The translations under genes were made by a program, and so were the position numbers. 64,000 bases of DNA from Setoptus koraiensis (taxonomy: Eukaryota > Arthropoda), in NCBI GenBank assembly GCA_048013815.1, contig CM106586.1, positions 5,766,001 through 5,830,000 on the forward strand, written 5' to 3'. A model generated the notes under the pieces. The model did no database searches and was not told the origin of the DNA. It saw nothing but the letters and a program-made list of their open reading frames with translations. Shown piece by piece: positions 61,283 through 64,000 of this stretch (positions within the stretch are counted from its first letter, which is position 1; each line of letters begins with the position of its first letter).

Positions 61283-62568
61283 GGATGTTGTTGTTTTTGT
61301 TGATTGACAAAACAAAAGCGTCAATTGTGCCCGATTATGAATCTAGTTCTTTTTATAGAAATATTCGCCCTGAGCAAAACTGTATTGAATCACATGGTTT
61401 ATAGATACGATCTTACCGCATCCAGATTCGTGCGTCGATTAGATATATTACTTTTTAGCGCTGAGTTTTATAAGTTTCAATCTTCGATCTCAATAGAAAC
61501 AAAAATGCCAAGACATAATTTGCAAGCTTCTGGCTTGCAATTATTCTGGCAGAAGTGGTAAATTTCTAGTTGCTTAGCCTCACGAAAGATATGATACAGG
61601 ACAGGAGAGTTAGTCTTGATTGATCAGAAAATGGCTCCTTTTAAGAGTCGAGCGAAATAGATAGAGACTCAAATCGAATCCAATGGTAGTGACGTACGGC
61701 AATCAAGAGCAATTCTGTTGTTGTAAAGTTCAGTATTAGTTTGCAAAAGGTTCCTGTAAAATGACTTGTGGTCATTCGGGTTTCTTGGTTGACGCTGAAA
61801 ATTATGGTAAAAGACAAGAAAGACGGGGTATCATTGGTAGGCCTACTCTCATTATGACTGTTGTGGTGAGATGTGCAAAGATAATTATTATGATAATGTG
61901 TGTGAAATGACTAATAACATAGTATAAAAATTCATTAATGTGAAAATATACATACTGTTAATTACAGTAAAATTGTTATAGTATAGAATTTATAAGAATA
62001 TTGATATTATGGTTTAAAAAAGAATGTTGTTTTGGTTATATAGAATTCATGATATAGATTTTTTTTTGTTCGTTCGTTTGTAAGCAAGTTGCAAAATGGC
62101 ATCGGATTGCCTGGACTAGAGTTTGACATGATCAATCATCTTAAAATATCGAACGAACATAAATTGTTATGTTATGCAGTCAACTGAATGACAGCATAGT
62201 TTTGGATAGTTTTAGCCAAAAACCGTTCGCACACCAATCATTTACTGATAAATCACTTCTGTTAGAGTGATAAATAAAGAGTATAAGACTTTGGTCATTT
62301 CTAATAATATTCATTGACCAATGTTCAATCGCAGTGTTGTAGCTCTTTGTTTGGGTGTAGTGTCAATTTGTTAGTTTATTTAATTATATGTTGGTTGTCT
62401 AGAAATAGTATATTAGTTGGCTCATGATACATGTAGATCCAGAATACTCTTTGTGAAAGTAAATAGAAAAGAGAATTTTAGATCTGCAATTTGAGCGAAA
62501 CATTTGGAGGTAGAAACAAACAGGTAGGAAAGTCATGTCGGAACATATATTTTGCATTAAAAAATTAC
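61283..62568. repeat. Inverted, indel-riddled copy (copy B) of the COX5B locus
   Basis: Matches, in reverse complement, the stretch from about 64000 (promoter side) back to 62577: promoter words (tgtgcccgatt, tactttttagcgctg), the coding part, then the 3' flank. Small deletions dominate the differences from the intact copy, roughly one every 8-15 bases. It meets copy C at a palindromic centre near 62569-62576. Confidence 0.9.
61525..61835 (+). pseudogene. COX5B: Broken inverted COX5B copy
   Basis: On the plus strand a decayed version of the COX5B coding sequence can be followed (aatccaatggtagtgac, ttggttgacgctgaaaa, agaaagacgggg), but it is short of many single bases and repeatedly out of frame, and the initiator region is altered. 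The pattern of scattered one-base losses resembles raw long-read error more than pseudogene decay. Confidence 0.75.
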
Positions 62569-62616
62569 ACTATGGGGTAATTTTTTAATGGCAAAATAGT
62601 AGTTGTTCGACATGAC
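62532..62616. repeat. Palindromic junction between copies B and C
   Basis: Left arm gtcatgtcggaacatat...attaaaaaattac and right arm gtaattttttaat...gttcgacatgac are reverse complements apart from a few missing bases, around a centre of about 8 bases (actatggg). Confidence 0.9.
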
Positions 62617-63520
62617 GGTTTCTGTGTTGTTTCTACTCCAATGTTTCGCAAAGTTGGCAGATCTAAAATTCACTTTTCTATTTACTTTCACAAAGAGTAT
62701 ACTGGATCTACGTGGTATCAGTGGAGACAACTAATATGGACTGTATTTCTAGACAACCGAACGATATAATGTAGAGTAACTAACAAATTGACACAACATC
62801 CCAAGGACAAAGAGCTAGCAACACAGCTGATGTGGAACATTGGTCAATGAATGATTAGTTAGAAATGACCAAAGTCATGATGACTCTTTATTTTATCACT
62901 CTAACAAAGTGATGTATCAGTAAATGATTGGTGTGCGAACGGTTTTTTGCGTAAAACTATGCCAAACTAGCTGTCATTCAGGTTGAGCTGCGATACAATA
63001 ACAAATTATTACGTTCGGGATATTTAGGAGGATGATTGAGGCATGTCAAGTCTAGTCTAGTCTAATCGATGCCATTTGCAACTTGCTTACGAGAGACGGA
63101 GACAAAAAAAAAATCTGATAGTGCTAGTGAATTCTATATAACCAAAGACAACAATCTTTTTTAAACCATATTATCAATATTCTTATGAAATTCTATACTA
63201 TAACAAGTTTTACTGTTATTATCATGATTATTATTTTCACATTAGATTGAATTTGTATGACTATGTTAGTTAGTCATTGTTCACACAACTATTATCATAA
63301 TAATTATCTTTGTCAACATCTCACCATCAGACATCATAATGGAGAGTAGGGCCTACCATGTTATTCCCCGTCTTTCTTTTCTTGTAGCCAGAATTTTTCA
63401 GCGTCAACCAAATGAAACCAATGACCACAATTGCATTTTACAGGAGGACCTTTTTGCAAGACTAGATAGCTGACATCTTTACAAACACACATGATTGCTC
63501 TTGAGTTGCCGTAGGCGGTC
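62576..63520. repeat. Direct duplicate (copy C) of the COX5B 3' part and flank
   Basis: Partner of 59175-60124; continues beyond it into the intact COX5B gene and its upstream region. Confidence 0.95.
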
Positions 63521-63711
63521 ACTACCATTGGATTCGATTTGGATGAGCTCTTATCTATTTCGGTCTCCGACTCTTGAAAAGGATCCAATTTTCTGAGCTC
63601 ATCAAGACTAACTCTCCTGGTCTCTGTATCATATCTGGGTTGCGTGAGGCTGAGCGATCTAGAAAGTTTACCACATCTGGCCAGAGATCTAGTTGCAATC
63701 CGGAGAATCAT
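63361..63711 (-). CDS. COX5B: Cytochrome c oxidase subunit 5B, mitochondrial
   Basis: Nuclear-coded, zinc-binding peripheral subunit of respiratory complex IV on the matrix side. An intronless 116-residue frame. The first 25 or so residues are Arg/Ser/Leu-rich and free of acid (MILRIATRSLARCGKLSRSL), a good mitochondrial targeting sequence. The mature part has the family order: acidic DELRKLDPF, then the zinc site Cys75-x-Cys77 and Cys93-x-Cys95 with the typical LQKGPPVKCNCGHWFHLV. It is a little shorter than human COX5B (129) and has the reduced CVCK loop in place of the longer CICEED loop of insects and vertebrates. Its 3' end and flank are repeated at 59175-60124 and, inverted and degraded, at 61283-62568. 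Confidence 0.95.
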   Translation of the reverse strand: MILRIATRSLARCGKLSRSLSLTQPRYDTETRRVSLDELRKLDPFQESETEIDKSSSKSNPMVVTAYGNSRAIMCVCKDVSYLVLQKGPPVKCNCGHWFHLVDAEKFWLQEKKDGE

Positions 63712-64000
63712 GGCAAATTAGGTGGTCTTTGGCAATATTTGTTTCTGATTAAGGAACTGAATGATTGAAACTTTATAATACTGCAGCGCTAAAAAGTATT
63801 ATATCTAATACGACGTCACGGGACATCTTGAATTGCGGGTTATGATCGTATCTGATAATGCCATGTGATTGTCAATTATGCCAGTTTTGCATGCTAGGGG
63901 GCGCGAATGATTTCTATAAAAATAAGGCTAGTAGTTGCATGAATCGGGCACAATTCGGAGGCGCGTTTGTTTTTGTCGAGATGCAACAAAAACAACAACA
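63712..64000. promoter_or_regulatory. COX5B upstream region
   Basis: Presumed promoter of COX5B on the minus strand, 290 bp to the window edge, with a TATA-like ttatttttatag and CAA repeats at the far end. An inverted, error-rich match lies at 61283-61520. Confidence 0.45.

Noticed and set aside
61141-61404. 87-codon plus-strand frame beside the inverted COX5B copy
   Set aside because: Its second half is the reverse complement of the COX5B upstream region, so it is non-coding DNA read through.

Overview
The window looks like nuclear DNA of an arthropod. Genes carry short spliceosomal introns (GTAAGT-type donors, many 60-200 bp, a few of kilobases), intergenic DNA is AT-rich and full of CA/GT, CT, CAA/GTT and AAT microsatellites, and the gene set (a multi-exon GMC dehydrogenase, a 7TM chemoreceptor-like gene, a CUB-domain secreted protein, a low-complexity serine protease, cadherin, CNNM) is animal and arthropod-like. 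A mite or other chelicerate, or a small crustacean, would fit, but the species cannot be named from sequence alone. No operons, CRISPR, rRNA or convincing tRNA genes were seen, and no convincing transposon.

Layout. 0-1.6 kb: the 3' part of a gustatory-receptor-like 7TM gene (+). 2.5-3.6 kb: an orphan secreted Cys-containing helical protein (-), with a possible extra exon at 1.9-2.35 kb. 6.1-12.5 kb: a seven-exon GMC oxidoreductase (-), including one exon with no internal ATG. 17.9-19.9 kb: a CNNM-type CBS-pair membrane protein (-) with an abbreviated C-terminus. 20.4-26.1 kb: a five-exon cadherin with one laminin-G domain (-). 26.1-40.7 kb: a gene desert with a GC-rich island near 27.4-28.1 kb and many GGCCA/TTGGC motifs. 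40.7-43.4 kb: a serine protease with a roughly 600-residue Q/S/N-rich stalk (-). 46.2-47.4 kb: UDP-glucose 4-epimerase (-). 51.3-51.7 kb: an intronless small protein pairing an ATF4-type bZIP with a C2H2 finger (+), convergent with a two-exon SCaMC-like mitochondrial carrier lacking EF-hands (-, 51.8-53.0 kb). 54.7-56.5 kb: an RPUSD2-type pseudouridine synthase (-). 56.8-58.5 kb: a six-exon secreted CUB protein (-). 59-64 kb: COX5B.

The COX5B end is structurally odd. A truncated direct copy abuts a 500-N gap. After the gap come an error-rich inverted fragment and a nearly full-length, indel-riddled inverted copy, which meets the intact gene at a palindromic junction. This is most simply a fold-back read or scaffold artefact around one real COX5B gene.

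Nine of the eleven well-supported loci are on the minus strand. They do not form one pathway; they cover ordinary metabolism (GALE, COX5B, carrier, RNA modification), adhesion and secretion (cadherin, protease, CUB, GMC) and sensing. The most novel-looking proteins are the bZIP-C2H2 fusion and the orphan secreted protein. Exon joins were worked out by hand from splice sites and reading phase; all are in frame.
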